Positions 17,876-29,147 are shown, numbered from the stretch's first letter. The stretch is 64,000 nt of DNA from Bacteroidota bacterium (GCA_018902795.1 JAHIQD010000002.1:310001-374000), one strand, 5' to 3'. Notes: a model not told the origin generated them from the sequence alone. Made by a program: numbers and translations.

Positions 17876-19360
17876 TTATTTTTTCTTTTTAGCTGGAGCT
17901 TTTTTAGCTGGAGCTTTTTTTACAGCTGCTTTCTTCACCGGCACATCAGATTTCTGATAAGTTGCCCATTCTGTAGCATCTTCGATTGCTCTTACAACTA
18001 CTTTTCTGTCTTGTTGTCTTTCGGCATCAGTAGCAGTTTCAGGAACTACAGCTTTAGCTTCACCAACACCGATAGATTTAAGATCACTCGCATCAACACC
18101 TCTAGCATCTAATGCAGCTACTACAGATTGTGCTCTTCTTCTTGATAAATCTAAGTTATAAGCTTCTGAACCTTTTTTATCAGTTTGACCTTCTAATAAA
18201 TAGTTACCACGATCTGTTTTGATAATTTTAGCAGCAGCGTCTAATCTTGGACCTGACTCAGCTTTGATTGTAGCTTTATTGAAATCGAAATAAATGTTTT
18301 TCAATTCAGTTTCAACTTCAGTAGCTGTTACAGATTTAGGTTTTGGACAACCATTGTATTGAGCAAGACCTGGAACTGTAGGACAAGCATCATCTTTGTC
18401 TAATACTCCGTCACCGTCAGTATCTGGCCAAGGACAACCGTTGTTTTCAGCTGGACCAGCAACATCTGGACAAGCATCATCTTTGTCTAACACTCCGTCA
18501 CCGTCAGTATCTGGCCAAGGACAACCATTGTTTTCTTTTGGACCAGCAACATCTGGACACTGATCATCTTTGTCTGGAATTCCGTCTCCGTCAGTATCAG
18601 GACAACCTTGGAATTCTGCCAATCCTGGAGTATCTGGACACAAATCGTCTTTATCTAAGATTCCGTCTTTATCTCTGTCTGTGTTACCAAATCTGAACAA
18701 TAATGAAGCAGAAGCTTGGAAAAAGTTAGCCACATCAGATTTGTCGATTGGAGTGGATACATAATCCCCTTGAACACCTAAACCGAAGTTTTTAGTAATC
18801 CAGAAGTTAGATCCGATTCCTGTAGAAAGAGTAAAGTGATCTTTTCTTCTTTGAGTACTAGGTTCCCCAGAGAATCCAGCGTAATATTTACCGTTAACAT
18901 CTGTTAAAGGGAAAGTTACACCTGAATAATCGTGTCTCATATAATTTGCTCCTACTCTTAAGTATGGATCAAACCAGGAATCTTCATTCCAAAGCCCATT
19001 AAATTTAAATTGAAGACCTAAACCAGTCATTAGGAAAAATTCTTTTCCCATACGTATTCTTTGGTTGTCAACATTCCCTACGGAAGTTTGCCAATCAAGA
19101 ACTAAATACTTGTTCAAATTTCTTGCAACTGTAAGTTTTGAAAGTGGTGGTGTAATAGTAAAATTGTTGATATTATACAATTTTCCTCCGTTCCCTCCGA
19201 ATGAAGTTGATAATACATCTCCAACTTGTCCTCCAGCAGCAACGTGATTTACTCCGTGAGCACCAACACCGATTAACCACGGATTGCTGGTCGTCTGAGC
19301 GAAAACAGTAGAGGCAACAGTAAGTGCCAATGCTGAAATTCCTAATTTTAGATTTTTCAT
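17876..19360 (-). CDS. OmpA family protein with TSP3 calcium repeats
   Basis: This is a 494-aa outer-membrane protein. Residues 1-21 form a signal peptide (ending VFA). Residues 22-225 look like an eight-stranded beta barrel, ending LLFRFGNTD. Four thrombospondin type 3 repeats follow (about 226-345; units of DTDGDGVLDKDDACP type), then an OmpA peptidoglycan-binding domain (355-465, IYFDFNKATI and NLDLSRRRAQSV). In that domain the usual GHTD is GQTD. The last 20 residues are almost only Lys, Ala and Pro. The role is to link outer membrane and peptidoglycan. The gene has its own promoter and terminator and is probably highly expressed. Confidence 0.92.
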   Translation of the reverse strand: MKNLKLGISALALTVASTVFAQTTSNPWLIGVGAHGVNHVAAGGQVGDVLSTSFGGNGGKLYNINNFTITPPLSKLTVARNLNKYLVLDWQTSVGNVDNQRIRMGKEFFLMTGLGLQFKFNGLWNEDSWFDPYLRVGANYMRHDYSGVTFPLTDVNGKYYAGFSGEPSTQRRKDHFTLSTGIGSNFWITKNFGLGVQGDYVSTPIDKSDVANFFQASASLLFRFGNTDRDKDGILDKDDLCPDTPGLAEFQGCPDTDGDGIPDKDDQCPDVAGPKENNGCPWPDTDGDGVLDKDDACPDVAGPAENNGCPWPDTDGDGVLDKDDACPTVPGLAQYNGCPKPKSVTATEVETELKNIYFDFNKATIKAESGPRLDAAAKIIKTDRGNYLLEGQTDKKGSEAYNLDLSRRRAQSVVAALDARGVDASDLKSIGVGEAKAVVPETATDAERQQDRKVVVRAIEDATEWATYQKSDVPVKKAAVKKAPAKKAPAKKKK

Positions 19361-19389
19361 AGAATTAAATGATTAAATAATTGATAATG

Positions 19390-19422
19390 CAAAATAAATA
19401 TAATTTTTCGTTATAAACAAAG
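19390..19422 (-). promoter_or_regulatory. Promoter of the OmpA gene
   Basis: On the minus strand a TTTG (-33) at 19421-19418 is followed after 20 bp by TTATTTTG (-7, near TAnnTTTG) at 19397-19390. The spacing fits Bacteroidota promoters. The leader would be about 25 nt. Confidence 0.55.
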
Positions 19423-19437
19423 AATTTATGTGATTTT

Positions 19438-19896
19438 TTAACTTTTCTTTAATATACGGTCGAGGTTTCTTTTGTTTTCTCTGTCTTTTATGCTTTCCCT
19501 TTTATCAAAGAGTTTCTTACCTCTTCCCAGTGCAATCAGAATTTTGGCTTTTCCTTTATCGTTAATATACAGTTTCAGAGGAATAATTGTATTGCCGGCA
19601 TCTTTTAGTTTTTTTTCAAACTTATGCAACTCTCTTTTGTGCAACAGCAACTTTCGTTCCCTTTTTGTTTTATGGTTATAAAAAGTTCCCAATTTATATT
19701 CATCAATCATCATATTTATTACATATAATTCCCCGTCAATAAACTGACAGAACGCTTCGGTAATACTCGCCTTTGAAGAACGTAAAGATTTTATTTCAGT
19801 TCCTGTAAGCACCATTCCTGCCTCGATTTCTTCAAGTATCTCATACTCAAACCGGGCCCTTTTATTAAAAATATTTATTGATTTTTCTATCTTCAT
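19438..19896 (-). CDS. smpB: SsrA-binding protein SmpB
   Basis: SmpB carries tmRNA to stalled ribosomes for trans-translation. The 152-aa protein has the full family pattern: NKRARFEYEILEEIEAGMVL at the start, TGTEIKSLRSSKASI, the LLLHKRELHKFEKK helix and a basic C-terminal tail (KRESIKDRENKRNLDRILKK) that enters the mRNA channel. Length and order are standard. No tmRNA gene was recognised in the window. It is divergent from the ABC-F gene. Confidence 0.96.
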   Translation of the reverse strand: MKIEKSINIFNKRARFEYEILEEIEAGMVLTGTEIKSLRSSKASITEAFCQFIDGELYVINMMIDEYKLGTFYNHKTKRERKLLLHKRELHKFEKKLKDAGNTIIPLKLYINDKGKAKILIALGRGKKLFDKRESIKDRENKRNLDRILKKS

Positions 19897-19981
19897 TTTT
19901 ACAGCAGATCCACTGCTTTTTAAATCTGTTAATTTTTTGAAATATTAACGAAATATTATCATAATTTTTTCCATGTTGTGA

Positions 19982-21685
<1,704 letters not shown>

Positions 21686-21706
21686 GCCAAAAGCTAAATT
21701 AAAACT

Positions 21707-21737
21707 AACCGTTCAACAAAATTGAGCGGTTTTTTTT
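21707..21737 (+). terminator. Terminator of the ABC-F gene
   Basis: AACCGTTCAA pairs with TTGAGCGGTT (one G-T pair) across a 5-nt loop, followed by a run of eight T. Confidence 0.85.
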
Positions 21738-21863
21738 TGCATAAAATTGATATTCTGCTCAGCTACAGCGCTCACTGTAATATTTGCGGTTCATAAACGG
21801 GATGTAACTGAAATGCGAAGAGCACGAGCAGTTTCAGCTCCTGAGAAATCCAAAAAAAATCTC

Positions 21864-21871
21864 TATTTTTG
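21864..21871 (+). promoter_or_regulatory. -7 promoter element of recJ
   Basis: TATTTTTG matches TAnnTTTG and ends 7 bp before the ATG at 21879. The mRNA would have almost no leader, which also argues against the longer open frame that begins at 21747. Confidence 0.5.
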
Positions 21872-21878
21872 TATCATT

Positions 21879-23588
21879 ATGAGTCAAAAATGGATTTACA
21901 AACCCGAACCGGATGAAGATATTGTGGACGGAATCAGTTCCTCACTGGGTTTTGGAACCTTTGAATCCAAGATCCTCGTTCTTCGTGGCATTGATAACTA
22001 TCAGAAAGCAAGGGAGTTTTTCAAACCCAACCTCAACGACATTCATAACCCTTTCCTAATGAAGGACATGCAGCTCGCGGTAGACCGAGTTGCAACTGCC
22101 ATCGAAAATGGCGAGAAAATTCTGGTGTATGGTGATTATGACGTTGATGGAACCACTGCTGTTGCCTTAATGTATCTTTATTTAAGTAAAATTGTTGATA
22201 AAAAATACCTGGATTACTACATTCCGGACAGAAATTCCGAAGGATATGGAATTTCCACCGAAGGAATCGATTTTGCCAAAGAAAACGGCTTTTCGGTAAT
22301 CATCGCTTTAGATTGCGGTATTAAAGCACTCGATAAAATTGAATACGCAAAGAATTTAAATGTAGATTTTATTATCTGTGATCACCATTTACCTGGCGAT
22401 GAAATTCCGGATGCGGTGGCTGTTTTGGATCCTAAAAGAAAAGACTGCAGATATCCCTTCAAGGAACTTTCCGGTTGTGGTGTAGGATTCAAACTTTGTC
22501 AGGGCCTTAATACCATTTATAAAATTCCCGAAGCCGAACTTTTTGAACTCACCGATTTACTGGCCATTTCCATCGCTGCAGATATTGTTTCGATGACGGG
22601 CGAAAACAGGGTTTTAGCAAAACAGGGTTTAAAAATTTTAAGAAAATCGAGAAATCTGGGCTTGCGAATGTTGATTCCGGAAGATAAACTGGCCACTTTC
22701 GAAATATCGAATATCGTTTTTGAAATTGCTCCAAAAATTAATGCCGCCGGTAGAATTTCCCAAGGAAAAGCCGCAGTGGAATTAATGGTTTCAGATAATC
22801 TGAAACAGGCACATCAGATTGTCAACGACATCATTACGCTCAACGATTCCAGAAGAGAAATGGACATGAGCAGCACCACAGAAGCACTTTTGCAGGTTGA
22901 AGAAACCGGCCAGCTTCAGAATCTCACCACGGTGGTTTACGGCTCCAGCTGGAATAAAGGGGTGATTGGGATTGTAGCGTCAAGACTTATTGAAACTTAT
23001 TATAAACCTACTTTGGTTTTCACAGACGGCAATAATGGTGAAATGGTAGCTTCGGCACGTTCTGTCGCTGATTTTGATGTCCACGACGCTCTTGAAAACT
23101 GTTCAGAACTCTTTCTGAAGTTTGGCGGACATCCGGCTGCTGCAGGACTTTCCATGGAAAAAGATAAATTTGATATATTCCGTGAAAAATTCGAGAAGGT
23201 AGTTGCAGAAAAAATACAGGAACATCAGAAAGAACCAAGCGTTACAATCGATTCGGAGGTTGAAATTGATGAACTTAACAAAGATTTCTTTAATTTCCAC
23301 AGAAAACTCGCACCTTTCGGGCCACACAATATGAAACCCGTTCTGGTCCTAAAAAACCAGAAAGTTGCAGGTTATGTAAAAACGATGGGAAAAGACGGCA
23401 GCCATATTAAATTTTACATCCGACAGGAATCTACGGGCAGAAATATCGAATGTATCGGTTTTAAATTAGGCAAGCACGCCGACCAGTTCCGGGAGAAAAC
23501 TTTCGATATTGCTTTCACCGCAGAAGAAAATCACTGGAAAGGAAATGTCACCTATTTCCTGAATATCCGTGACGTAAAGTTCAACTAA
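21879..23588 (+). CDS. recJ: Single-stranded-DNA exonuclease RecJ
   Basis: RecJ degrades single-stranded DNA from the 5' end in recombination and mismatch repair. The 569-aa protein has the DHH phosphoesterase motifs: VYGDYDVDGTTAVALMY, ALDCGIKA and IICDHHLPG in the first half, then KINAAGRISQG, and the DHHA1 block KFGGHPAAAGLSM. A C-terminal OB-like domain follows. I chose ATG 21879, just after a -7 element; the upstream 44 codons of the open frame (from 21747) are not family-like. It stands as a single gene after the ABC-F terminator. Confidence 0.94.
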   Translation: MSQKWIYKPEPDEDIVDGISSSLGFGTFESKILVLRGIDNYQKAREFFKPNLNDIHNPFLMKDMQLAVDRVATAIENGEKILVYGDYDVDGTTAVALMYLYLSKIVDKKYLDYYIPDRNSEGYGISTEGIDFAKENGFSVIIALDCGIKALDKIEYAKNLNVDFIICDHHLPGDEIPDAVAVLDPKRKDCRYPFKELSGCGVGFKLCQGLNTIYKIPEAELFELTDLLAISIAADIVSMTGENRVLAKQGLKILRKSRNLGLRMLIPEDKLATFEISNIVFEIAPKINAAGRISQGKAAVELMVSDNLKQAHQIVNDIITLNDSRREMDMSSTTEALLQVEETGQLQNLTTVVYGSSWNKGVIGIVASRLIETYYKPTLVFTDGNNGEMVASARSVADFDVHDALENCSELFLKFGGHPAAAGLSMEKDKFDIFREKFEKVVAEKIQEHQKEPSVTIDSEVEIDELNKDFFNFHRKLAPFGPHNMKPVLVLKNQKVAGYVKTMGKDGSHIKFYIRQESTGRNIECIGFKLGKHADQFREKTFDIAFTAEENHWKGNVTYFLNIRDVKFN

Positions 23589-23610
23589 AAACCCTCGTTA
23601 TCTTTGAGGT

Positions 23611-24762
23611 TTACAGCATTTTATGTCTTTCGAACTCTTTAGTGCGGTCGAAAAGATACCGGTAAGTTGCCAGTTTTCTGGTGACTTCTGTTTCTAAATT
23701 CTCGGCAATTTTTATCATTTTCGGATTAAAATCGCCAATCCACTGCATTTCGTAATCTTCAAAAGCTGTCGTTTCTCTGAAATGTCTCGTACCTTCCCAA
23801 ATCATAAACCCATCAATTCCCTTTTTTTGCCATTCAGGAATAACGCCAAAAACCAAACCTACCATTTTTTTATTCTTTCGGAATTTCTTCACCAAAAGGA
23901 ATTTCAGTTTCTGCCAAAGTCCGAATTTCCCATCTAAATATTTGAACCATTGGTTCAGGTCCGGAATATTCATCCACATCGCGATCGGCTTTTCATTTTC
24001 ATACACAAACCAGGAAATATGTTCATTGATTACCGGCTTCAAAGTTTTAAAGATTTTTAGGGTCTGCGCATTTGAAATTTGTTTTCCTTCGCCATGATTT
24101 GCCCATGCTTTGTTATAAATTTCAGTAAAATCAGCTGCAAATTTTTCAAGCTGCTGAACTTTCATTCTCCTTGCTGAAATCTCTTTGTTTTTCGAAATTC
24201 TTTCATGCATCTGGATAAAATTTTCAGCCACTTCATCATGAATTTTTCTTCCAAAACACAATTGGTTGAAATAAATCTGAAATCCGTAATTCTCAAAAAG
24301 TTCCTTATAATAATGAGGATTATAATTCATTCCGTAAAGCGGCTCGGAAAAACCTTCTATTAGAAGGCCCCAGAATTTGTCCCGCTCACCGAAATTAATT
24401 GGTCCGTCCATCGCTTCCATACCCTTGTCCTGAAGCCAATTTTTAACAAAATCAAAAATAAAATTGGCCGTTTCCTGATCATTCATACAGTCGAAAAAAC
24501 CAAAACCTCCGGTCGGCTGTTTCTGCTTATATTTTTTACTGATGAAGACAGCAATTTTACCCACGGTTTCATTTCTCTCATTTGTAAAGAGAAATCTTTC
24601 ACCTTCACCGGAACGGAAAAATTTATTTTTTTCAGGATTAAAGACTGCTTCAACATCCTGATCTAGCGGCCGGATATAATTTGTGTCTTTAGAAAAAAGT
24701 TTGGAGGGGAAATTCAGAAATTCTTTAACGTGATCGTCAGAAACGACTTTTACTGCCTTCAT
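23611..24762 (-). CDS. GNAT-fold protein of unknown role
   Basis: This 383-aa cytosolic protein resembles a common Bacteroidota family usually annotated as hypothetical or GNAT acetyltransferase. Residues 20-70 include the block PSKLFSKDTNYIRPLDQDVE, then DGPINFGERDKFWGLLIEGF near 120, and a second domain ending in KMVGLVFGVIPEWQKKGID, which looks like an acetyl-CoA loop. Two GNAT-like halves are plausible. No substrate can be named. It converges on recJ (22 bp between the stops) and is divergent from the KefF-like gene. Confidence 0.6.
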   Translation of the reverse strand: MKAVKVVSDDHVKEFLNFPSKLFSKDTNYIRPLDQDVEAVFNPEKNKFFRSGEGERFLFTNERNETVGKIAVFISKKYKQKQPTGGFGFFDCMNDQETANFIFDFVKNWLQDKGMEAMDGPINFGERDKFWGLLIEGFSEPLYGMNYNPHYYKELFENYGFQIYFNQLCFGRKIHDEVAENFIQMHERISKNKEISARRMKVQQLEKFAADFTEIYNKAWANHGEGKQISNAQTLKIFKTLKPVINEHISWFVYENEKPIAMWMNIPDLNQWFKYLDGKFGLWQKLKFLLVKKFRKNKKMVGLVFGVIPEWQKKGIDGFMIWEGTRHFRETTAFEDYEMQWIGDFNPKMIKIAENLETEVTRKLATYRYLFDRTKEFERHKML

Positions 24763-24841
24763 CTCTCAAAAATAAGAATTATTTTTTTTGAGAAGCAATA
24801 TGCTTTTATTTTTTTCGCTAATTTTATACAAACTTCAGTCT

Positions 24842-25363
24842 TTGAAAAAAACGCTGGTAATTTTTGCACATCCCTATTACGAATATTCTACCGCAAATGT
24901 AGAGTTAGTAAAGGCATATGAACGAATTGACAATTTACATTTCAAAGATTTATACGAAGAATATCCGGATTTTCATATCGCGACTTTCCGGGAAAGAAAA
25001 AGAATTAAAGATTTTGAAAGGCTGATTTTTCATTTTCCCCTTATTTGGTTTGGTCTTCCGCCGCTTCTTAAGCTTTGGATCGATGAAGTCTTCGATATGA
25101 ATTGGACTTCCGAAGATGACCATCCGCTTTTAAACAAAGACGCTGTCATTATTGTCACCGTTGGCGGAAAGAAAGATAATTATTCAGAAAATGGTCTTTA
25201 TGAAACTACGATCCCGGATCTAATGAAAGCGCTTACACTTTCTTTAAAGGTAAACAGTATCGAGGTAAAAGAAATTATTGCCATACACGATGCTGATGAT
25301 TTAAAGGAAGCTGAACTCAAAAAACACTCAGAAGAAATCAATAAAACACTGCAGATTCCATGA
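24842..25363 (+). CDS. KefF-like NAD(P)H oxidoreductase, TTG start
   Basis: This is a flavodoxin-fold quinone oxidoreductase of the KefF/MdaB type (173 aa). It begins KKTLVIFAHPYYEYSTAN, has HFPLIWFGLPPLLKLWIDEVF (flavin-binding loop and helix), and VTVGGKKDNYSENG later. The open frame runs from 24788, but its first 18 residues are not family-like; TTG 24842 places the usual start right before the first strand. It ends in a 4-bp ATGA overlap with the KefC gene. In enterobacteria KefF binds KefC and activates potassium efflux under electrophile stress, and the same is inferred here. Confidence 0.8.
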   Translation: MKKTLVIFAHPYYEYSTANVELVKAYERIDNLHFKDLYEEYPDFHIATFRERKRIKDFERLIFHFPLIWFGLPPLLKLWIDEVFDMNWTSEDDHPLLNKDAVIIVTVGGKKDNYSENGLYETTIPDLMKALTLSLKVNSIEVKEIIAIHDADDLKEAELKKHSEEINKTLQIP

Positions 25364-27195
25364 CGGAGAACTCCCTTGCAATGACGACCCTTATTTTTCT
25401 GGGGGCAGCAATAATTATGGTTCCTCTGGTTCGCAAACTGGGGCTGAGTTCGGTTATTGGATTTATTCTTGGCGGAATTATCATCGGACCTTTCGGACTG
25501 AAACTGACAGGAAGAGATTCTGATGACATTATGCACGCGACCGAATTTGGAGTGGTAATGCTTCTTTTCTTAGTCGGACTAGAAATGGAGCCGAAAAAAT
25601 TCTGGAAAATCAGGAAGAAAATTTTAGGGATGGGTTTAAGTCAAATGTTGATCACGATGACTGCCCTTTTTCTGGTTTTCTATTTAGCAGATTGGCGCCC
25701 GGATCATGCATTGGTGGCTGCTGTATGTTTTGCGCTTTCATCTACCGCCATTGTTTTGCAGACTTTAAAAGAGAAAAACATTTTCCGTACGGAAGCTGGC
25801 GAATCGTCATTTTCCATTTTACTTTTTCAGGATATTTCGGTGATTCCTATTTTAGCACTCCTTCCTGTACTGGCGAAAAGACCTGAAGATCATGAGCACC
25901 AGCTGCTTTTACAGTATTTACCGGATTGGCTGCAGCCTTTTTCCATTATTCTGGGAGTTCTGCTGCTTATTTTTTTAGGGAAATTTATTTTCGTTCCGTT
26001 TCTGCGTTATGTTTCCCGGTCCGGAATGAACGAGCTTCTTACTGCATCTTCACTATTTTTAATTATCGGAGTCTCAGAACTAATGGCTTCCGCGGGTTTA
26101 AGTCCGGCACTGGGAGCATTTTTGGCCGGCGTAATGTTGGCAAACAGCGAATTCCGTCATGAATTGGAAAGCCAGATCGAGCCGTTCAAAGGTTTGCTTT
26201 TGGCAGTATTTTTTGTGAGTGTTGGCGCGACCATCAATTTTTATGTGATCATGCAGGATCCGATGTTTATTTTTACCACGACCGTTGTGGTGTTACTGAT
26301 CAAATTCATGGTGCTTTTAGGTATCGGTAAATTCTTCGGACTGAAAACCGATCAGAATTTTCTTGTCGCTTTCGCGCTGTCACAGATAGGGGAGTTTGCT
26401 TTCGTACTGATTAATTATTCCACCAATTTATATTTACTAAATCCTCAATTAAATGCGCAGCTTATGGCGATAACCGCCATTTCGATGTGTGTTACTCCAG
26501 TAGTTTTAATCATCAATGAAAAGTTTCTGGAACCTAAATTCATGACTGTTGAAGAAGATCTATCTGATGACTCTGAGCCCATTAAAAAAAGAAAAATAAT
26601 TATTGTAGGTTTTGGCCATTTCGGAAGCACTGTGGGGAGATTACTCCACGTAAACGGAATACAGGCAACTGTACTTGACAATGATTCCCAAAGGGTAAAT
26701 TTATTGAAATCAAACCGCTTTAAAGTATATTTCGGAGATGCTACCAAACCTGGAATTCTCCGGTCTGCTGGTGCGGAAACAGCTGATCTGCTAATTCTTT
26801 GCCTGGATAATCCGGAGAAAAACAAACTGATCCTGGAATATGCACGTAAAAACTTCCCGCAGCTTAAGATTTTTGTCCGCGCCAAAAACCGGCTGGACGC
26901 TTACGATTTTTACAATAATGGAGTTGATAACATTTACCGGGAAACTTTAGGAACCGCTGTTGATATGGCTGTAGATATTTTGAAAGCCACAGGCATGCGT
27001 TCTTATGCGGCGAGAAGACTTGGCAAAAGATTCATGATGATTGACAAAGCGATGGTCCGAAAACTCGCGAAGGAACAGTTAAAAGATAAAGTTTCTTTTA
27101 CCGTGAACGAATCACTGGAACGGGAAGCAGAACTTCTTGCCGAGGACAGCCAGTCTTTCGATGAATCACAGTGGAGTGATAATGAAGATATTTAA
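25360..27195 (+). CDS. kefC: Glutathione-regulated potassium efflux antiporter KefB/KefC-like
   Basis: This is a 611-aa CPA2-type cation/proton antiporter. The first 390 residues hold about 12-13 transmembrane helices, with LVGLEMEPKKFW, SSTAIVLQTL, LFQDISVIPIL and SAGLSPALGAFLAGVMLA, all typical of Kef and RosB proteins. A Rossmann TrkA-N domain starts near residue 410 (IIIVGFGHFGSTVG) and carries TVLDNDSQRVNLL. It is translationally coupled to the KefF-like partner. It runs tail to tail with the lipoprotein gene downstream, with 1 bp between them. Whether glutathione gates it cannot be read from sequence, as Flavobacteriia often lack glutathione. Confidence 0.88.
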   Translation: MTENSLAMTTLIFLGAAIIMVPLVRKLGLSSVIGFILGGIIIGPFGLKLTGRDSDDIMHATEFGVVMLLFLVGLEMEPKKFWKIRKKILGMGLSQMLITMTALFLVFYLADWRPDHALVAAVCFALSSTAIVLQTLKEKNIFRTEAGESSFSILLFQDISVIPILALLPVLAKRPEDHEHQLLLQYLPDWLQPFSIILGVLLLIFLGKFIFVPFLRYVSRSGMNELLTASSLFLIIGVSELMASAGLSPALGAFLAGVMLANSEFRHELESQIEPFKGLLLAVFFVSVGATINFYVIMQDPMFIFTTTVVVLLIKFMVLLGIGKFFGLKTDQNFLVAFALSQIGEFAFVLINYSTNLYLLNPQLNAQLMAITAISMCVTPVVLIINEKFLEPKFMTVEEDLSDDSEPIKKRKIIIVGFGHFGSTVGRLLHVNGIQATVLDNDSQRVNLLKSNRFKVYFGDATKPGILRSAGAETADLLILCLDNPEKNKLILEYARKNFPQLKIFVRAKNRLDAYDFYNNGVDNIYRETLGTAVDMAVDILKATGMRSYAARRLGKRFMMIDKAMVRKLAKEQLKDKVSFTVNESLEREAELLAEDSQSFDESQWSDNEDI

Positions 27196-27196
27196 A

Positions 27197-27679
27197 TCAA
27201 TAATTCGGGCAATCCTGAACATTGATATTGGTAAGATTCAGTGTTTTGCCGTTTACAGTAACTTTCACTTCAGGGAAATCTCCGGCAACACAGTCGCCCG
27301 TTCCGCTTTTGAAATCTCCGTTTACAGCTTCAATTTCAACACCGTTTCCGTAAAGTGAATAGTTATTTTCATTAAAATCAAAACGGTCTAAACCATAATC
27401 TTTCCCGTCAATTTTAATATTTCCTTTATTTGAATTCTGATCGAAAAAAAACAGCGTTTTACCGTTCTGGACGAAAACCGCTCTTCCTTTCCCTGAACTT
27501 ACATTCTGTGGAGTAATTTCAAAAACGCCAGAATAATCAGGATTTTCAATATTGGGAATTTCGGTACTGTCAGCTGCTAAACTTCTACTGTCAGAAATTT
27601 TATGATCGGTTACGGTTTCTTTTTCCTTAGTACACGAAATTAAAACAGCATAAATGAGAAAAGGAAGTATGTTTTTCAT
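27197..27679 (-). CDS. Hypothetical lipoprotein
   Basis: The 160-aa protein starts with a short hydrophobic segment ending in the lipobox LISC (Cys16), so it should be a membrane-anchored lipoprotein. The linker is Ser/Glu rich; the C-terminal part, from about residue 48, has beta-strand character with GVFEI, GRAVFVQNGKTLFFF and NNYSLYGNGVEIE. I do not recognise a domain. It sits between kefC and the amylase gene on the amylase strand, 28 bp downstream of the amylase stop, so it may be the last gene of that transcript. Confidence 0.65.
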   Translation of the reverse strand: MKNILPFLIYAVLISCTKEKETVTDHKISDSRSLAADSTEIPNIENPDYSGVFEITPQNVSSGKGRAVFVQNGKTLFFFDQNSNKGNIKIDGKDYGLDRFDFNENNYSLYGNGVEIEAVNGDFKSGTGDCVAGDFPEVKVTVNGKTLNLTNINVQDCPNY

Positions 27680-27707
27680 ATCAATTTTTATTGACTGTGA
27701 ACAAGAA

Positions 27708-29075
27708 TCATTCCTTAACTAAAACGAGATAAGACCACGGCAAAAGTTTGATATTGGTTTTATCTTTAATATTATAAATTTTTCCCGTGAAAAGTTCGCG
27801 GTATTTTCCCTGAAAATATGCGGTATTCAGATTGACCTCAACTGTTTGGTCAGAAAAATTCAGAACAGGAAAAACTGCGTCATTATTTTTTTCTCTGTAA
27901 AAAGAAATGATTTTATCCTGATGATCGTTCACCACTCTGATCATTTCGCCGCCATATTTGCCATTCCACAATGCCTGATTGGCATGTTTCAAATGGAAAA
28001 GTTTGGTAAAGAGTTCTGTATTTTCGTTGGCTTTCCATTCGATAGGATCTTTGTCAAAAAACTTAAGACTTCTGTTAAGTCCCGCTTCCTGACCGCTGTA
28101 GCAAAGCGGCATTCCGTTCACTACACCAGTCATAACGATGGCAGTTTTCAGACCGTCACCAAAATTAAGATAAGGATTTCCTTCCCATGAATTTTTATCG
28201 TGGTTATCTGTAAAAGTCATTCGGTAAGCATTATGAGGGACGGAATTTACATCATGAGACAGATATTCAACCAAACCGCCTAATTTTTGGTGATTCACGG
28301 CTTCCCGGAGTTTATCCCATAAACTCCATGAATACGTCATATCAAATGATTTTTTGTAAAGGTCACGGCTTTCCCATTCGGCAAGCATGAATACGGGTTT
28401 TATTTCATCAAGCTCTTTTCTTGCGTTTTCCCAGAAATCAACGGGAATAAATCCGGCAACGTCGGCTCGGTAACCGTCAATATTGGCTTCTTTTACCCAG
28501 AACTTCAGCGCATCGGTCATGTATTTTCTGAAATCCGGGTTGTCATAATCGAAATCGATCACATCATCCCAGTCATACCACGGCGTTGGCTGAAAATTTC
28601 CTGCGCGGGTTTTAGTGTACCAATCCGGATGTTGTATCGTTAAAGGATTATCCCATGCAGAATGATTCCCCACCCAATCGATAATGACATACATTCCCAT
28701 TGAATGAATTTTGTCGACCAAAATTTTAAAATCCGTCATCGTACCAAATTCAGGGTTAATTCCATGAAAATCCTTTACCGAATAGTAACTTCCCAACGTT
28801 CCTTTTCTGTTCTCTTCTCCAATAGGATGAATCGGCATAAGCCAGATAATGTCGACACCCATTTTTTTCAGACGCGGCAGATGCTTTTCAAACGCTTTAA
28901 AGGTACCTTCCTGAGTATACTGGCGGATATTCACCTCATAAATAGTTGCATTTTTACTCCACTCCGGATGCGTAATCTCTACATATTCTTTAGGCTGGTA
29001 ACGGAGATCTTTGGTTTGGGTTTTAAAAAAACTGAAATTCAAAAGTACAAGTAAAACAAATAGAGAATTTTTCAT
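27708..29075 (-). CDS. Alpha-amylase family protein (GH13)
   Basis: The 455-aa exported glycosidase has a signal sequence at residues 1-19. The GH13 barrel motifs are in order: DWVGNHSA (region I), GYRADVAGF with the nucleophile aspartate (region II), MLAEWES with the acid glutamate (region III) and FTDNHDKNS with the transition-state aspartate (region IV). A C-terminal beta domain ends in LPWSYLVLVKE. It should cleave alpha-1,4 glucans or related oligosaccharides in the periplasm. No other starch genes are adjacent, and the SusCD pairs lie 17 kb away. Confidence 0.92.
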   Translation of the reverse strand: MKNSLFVLLVLLNFSFFKTQTKDLRYQPKEYVEITHPEWSKNATIYEVNIRQYTQEGTFKAFEKHLPRLKKMGVDIIWLMPIHPIGEENRKGTLGSYYSVKDFHGINPEFGTMTDFKILVDKIHSMGMYVIIDWVGNHSAWDNPLTIQHPDWYTKTRAGNFQPTPWYDWDDVIDFDYDNPDFRKYMTDALKFWVKEANIDGYRADVAGFIPVDFWENARKELDEIKPVFMLAEWESRDLYKKSFDMTYSWSLWDKLREAVNHQKLGGLVEYLSHDVNSVPHNAYRMTFTDNHDKNSWEGNPYLNFGDGLKTAIVMTGVVNGMPLCYSGQEAGLNRSLKFFDKDPIEWKANENTELFTKLFHLKHANQALWNGKYGGEMIRVVNDHQDKIISFYREKNNDAVFPVLNFSDQTVEVNLNTAYFQGKYRELFTGKIYNIKDKTNIKLLPWSYLVLVKE

Positions 29076-29147
29076 TGCAAAATTTTAGATTAGGAAATAA
29101 CCGGATCTGAATACTTTAAGTAATGTTTAAACTTGAAAAGAGCAATA

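Noticed and set aside
21747..21878. Longer recJ start at 21747
   Set aside because: The extra 44 codons run across a -7 promoter element and do not resemble RecJ.
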